Source: Adlercreutzia murintestinalis (GTDB lineage: Bacteria > Actinomycetota > Coriobacteriia > Coriobacteriales > Eggerthellaceae). From it: a stretch of DNA of 62,154 nucleotides. Shown here in pieces: positions 61,599 to 62,154 of the stretch. Numbering within the stretch: the stretch's first letter is position 1; each line of letters begins with the position of its first letter. Location: positions 1 to 62,154 of the forward strand of contig NZ_CALPCC010000014.1 in NCBI RefSeq assembly GCF_943192905.1, written 5' to 3'. The translations under genes were made by a program, and so were the position numbers. The notes below the pieces were generated by a model. The model worked only from the letters and a program-made list of their open reading frames with translations. It had not been told where the DNA came from and did no database searches.

Positions 61599-62154
61599 AT
61601 GAAGAAGACCTCTTTGCCCAATCGGGCTATATCTGTCGTATTGTCGGCTCTTATGGCGTTTACGCTGGTGCCTTCTGCTGCGTTCGCGGCGGGTGCCGAT
61701 GCTGCCGCCTCTGATGCAGAGAACACCGCACCAACCGCAACCGACGATACCGCCTCTGCATCGGATACGGCAAACCAAGACGCGCACGACACCAGTGCCG
61801 ACGCCAACGCCGCACCCGAAGACGCCGCGGCGTCCTCCGTCATCAGCGAACAGCATGCGCTGGACGTCTCGGCCGAACATGGCCAGGCTGCCGCAGCCGA
61901 CGACACCCCCGAAATGGTGCGCGCCGCCGTGAGCGTGCAGGCCAACGGCGATCAGGCGGGCACGCTGCTGTCTTACAACGGCTTGAGCTTTCAGGTGAGC
62001 ACGAATGCGGAGGGCACCCCCACCGCCGCACTGGTCGGACTGACCGCAACAGCGTCGGGCACCCTTGAGATTCCGGCTCAAATCGTGAGCAACGGTACCA
62101 CCTATCACGTTACGAACATCAGTTCTAATAAAGAATTGGGGGGGGGGGGTCGGG
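61599..62154 (+). CDS. Secreted LRR-type surface protein, N-terminal part (runs off the window)
   Basis: At least 185 aa. A Sec signal peptide (KKTSLPNRAISVVLSALMAF..PSAAFA) is followed by an Ala/Asp/Thr-rich low-complexity region (30-110) and the start of a repeat domain (LSYNGLSFQVS... LEIPAQIVSNGTTYHVTNISSN) resembling BspA-type LRR proteins. The last bases are a run of 12 G residues (62138-62149) that gives a Gly stretch at odds with the LRR pattern, so the final codons may be an assembly artefact. Confidence 0.75.
   Translation, partial: MKKTSLPNRAISVVLSALMAFTLVPSAAFAAGADAAASDAENTAPTATDDTASASDTANQDAHDTSADANAAPEDAAASSVISEQHALDVSAEHGQAAAADDTPEMVRAAVSVQANGDQAGTLLSYNGLSFQVSTNAEGTPTAALVGLTATASGTLEIPAQIVSNGTTYHVTNISSNKELGGGGR

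Overview
This 62,154-base window looks like a complete contig from a high-GC anaerobic actinobacterium of the class Coriobacteriia, most likely an Eggerthellaceae relative. Supporting this are the GCG/CGC-rich coding, pyruvate:ferredoxin oxidoreductase, hydrogenase-maturation genes, and a molybdopterin enzyme next to a regulator made of a multi-spanning membrane domain plus a LuxR helix-turn-helix. The genus cannot be fixed from the sequence alone. The left edge lies inside a transposase. The right edge lies in a surface-protein gene and ends in a 12-G run. Both are typical places for an assembly to break.

Layout. 0-5 kb: transposase remnant, initiator tRNA with its terminator, adenine deaminase, a ZIP metal transporter and a nucleoside hydrolase. 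5-9 kb: a complete four-gene ABC importer (Tat-type lipoprotein, two permeases, ATPase) that runs abruptly into a headless surface-protein fragment. 11-21.8 kb: polysaccharide deacetylase lipoprotein, a divergent glucose-6-phosphate isomerase, hypF, two tandem membrane paralogues, divergent hypCD, and coaD. 21.9-29 kb: oxalyl-CoA decarboxylase with an AEC transporter, then PFOR, which carries two in-frame copies of a 56-bp palindromic element. 29-33.5 kb: membrane polysaccharide deacetylase, a DUF5685 protein and a DnaJ-like protein. Three ParB-binding parS palindromes lie in the gaps of this stretch, so it is probably part of the chromosome partition region and near the origin. 33.5-41 kb: htpG under a perfect CIRCE operator, a gadC-gadB acid-resistance pair, and a cytoplasmic lipase. 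41-46 kb: a BceB-like permease without an ATPase but with a coupled 36-aa membrane micro-protein, a DUF218 protein, and phosphoglycerate dehydrogenase. 46-51.5 kb: the membrane LuxR regulator divergent from a molybdopterin-enzyme operon. 52-58.5 kb: a tightly packed operon of an intracellular leucine-rich-repeat protein, a VWA/metallopeptidase-like protein, and a MoxR AAA+ ATPase fused to a methyltransferase. 58.6-62.1 kb: a Phd/RelE-type toxin-antitoxin pair, trigger factor, an FKBP-type isomerase, and the start of a surface LRR protein.

The strongest candidate for an undescribed system is the operon at 48.4-51.5 kb. It encodes a DMSO-reductase-superfamily catalytic subunit and a DmsB-like small subunit, and both have lost almost all of their iron-sulfur cysteines while keeping the surrounding framework. 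Host-like T-ending optimal codons suggest high expression, and dyad operators lie upstream. The second candidate is the LRR / VWA / MoxR-methyltransferase operon.

Physiology. Oxalyl-CoA decarboxylase plus AEC carrier, and GadB plus GadC, are both decarboxylation systems that consume cytoplasmic protons. PFOR and the hydrogenase-maturation genes fit ferredoxin-linked fermentation. Several intergenic gaps hold degenerate short direct repeats rather than genes.
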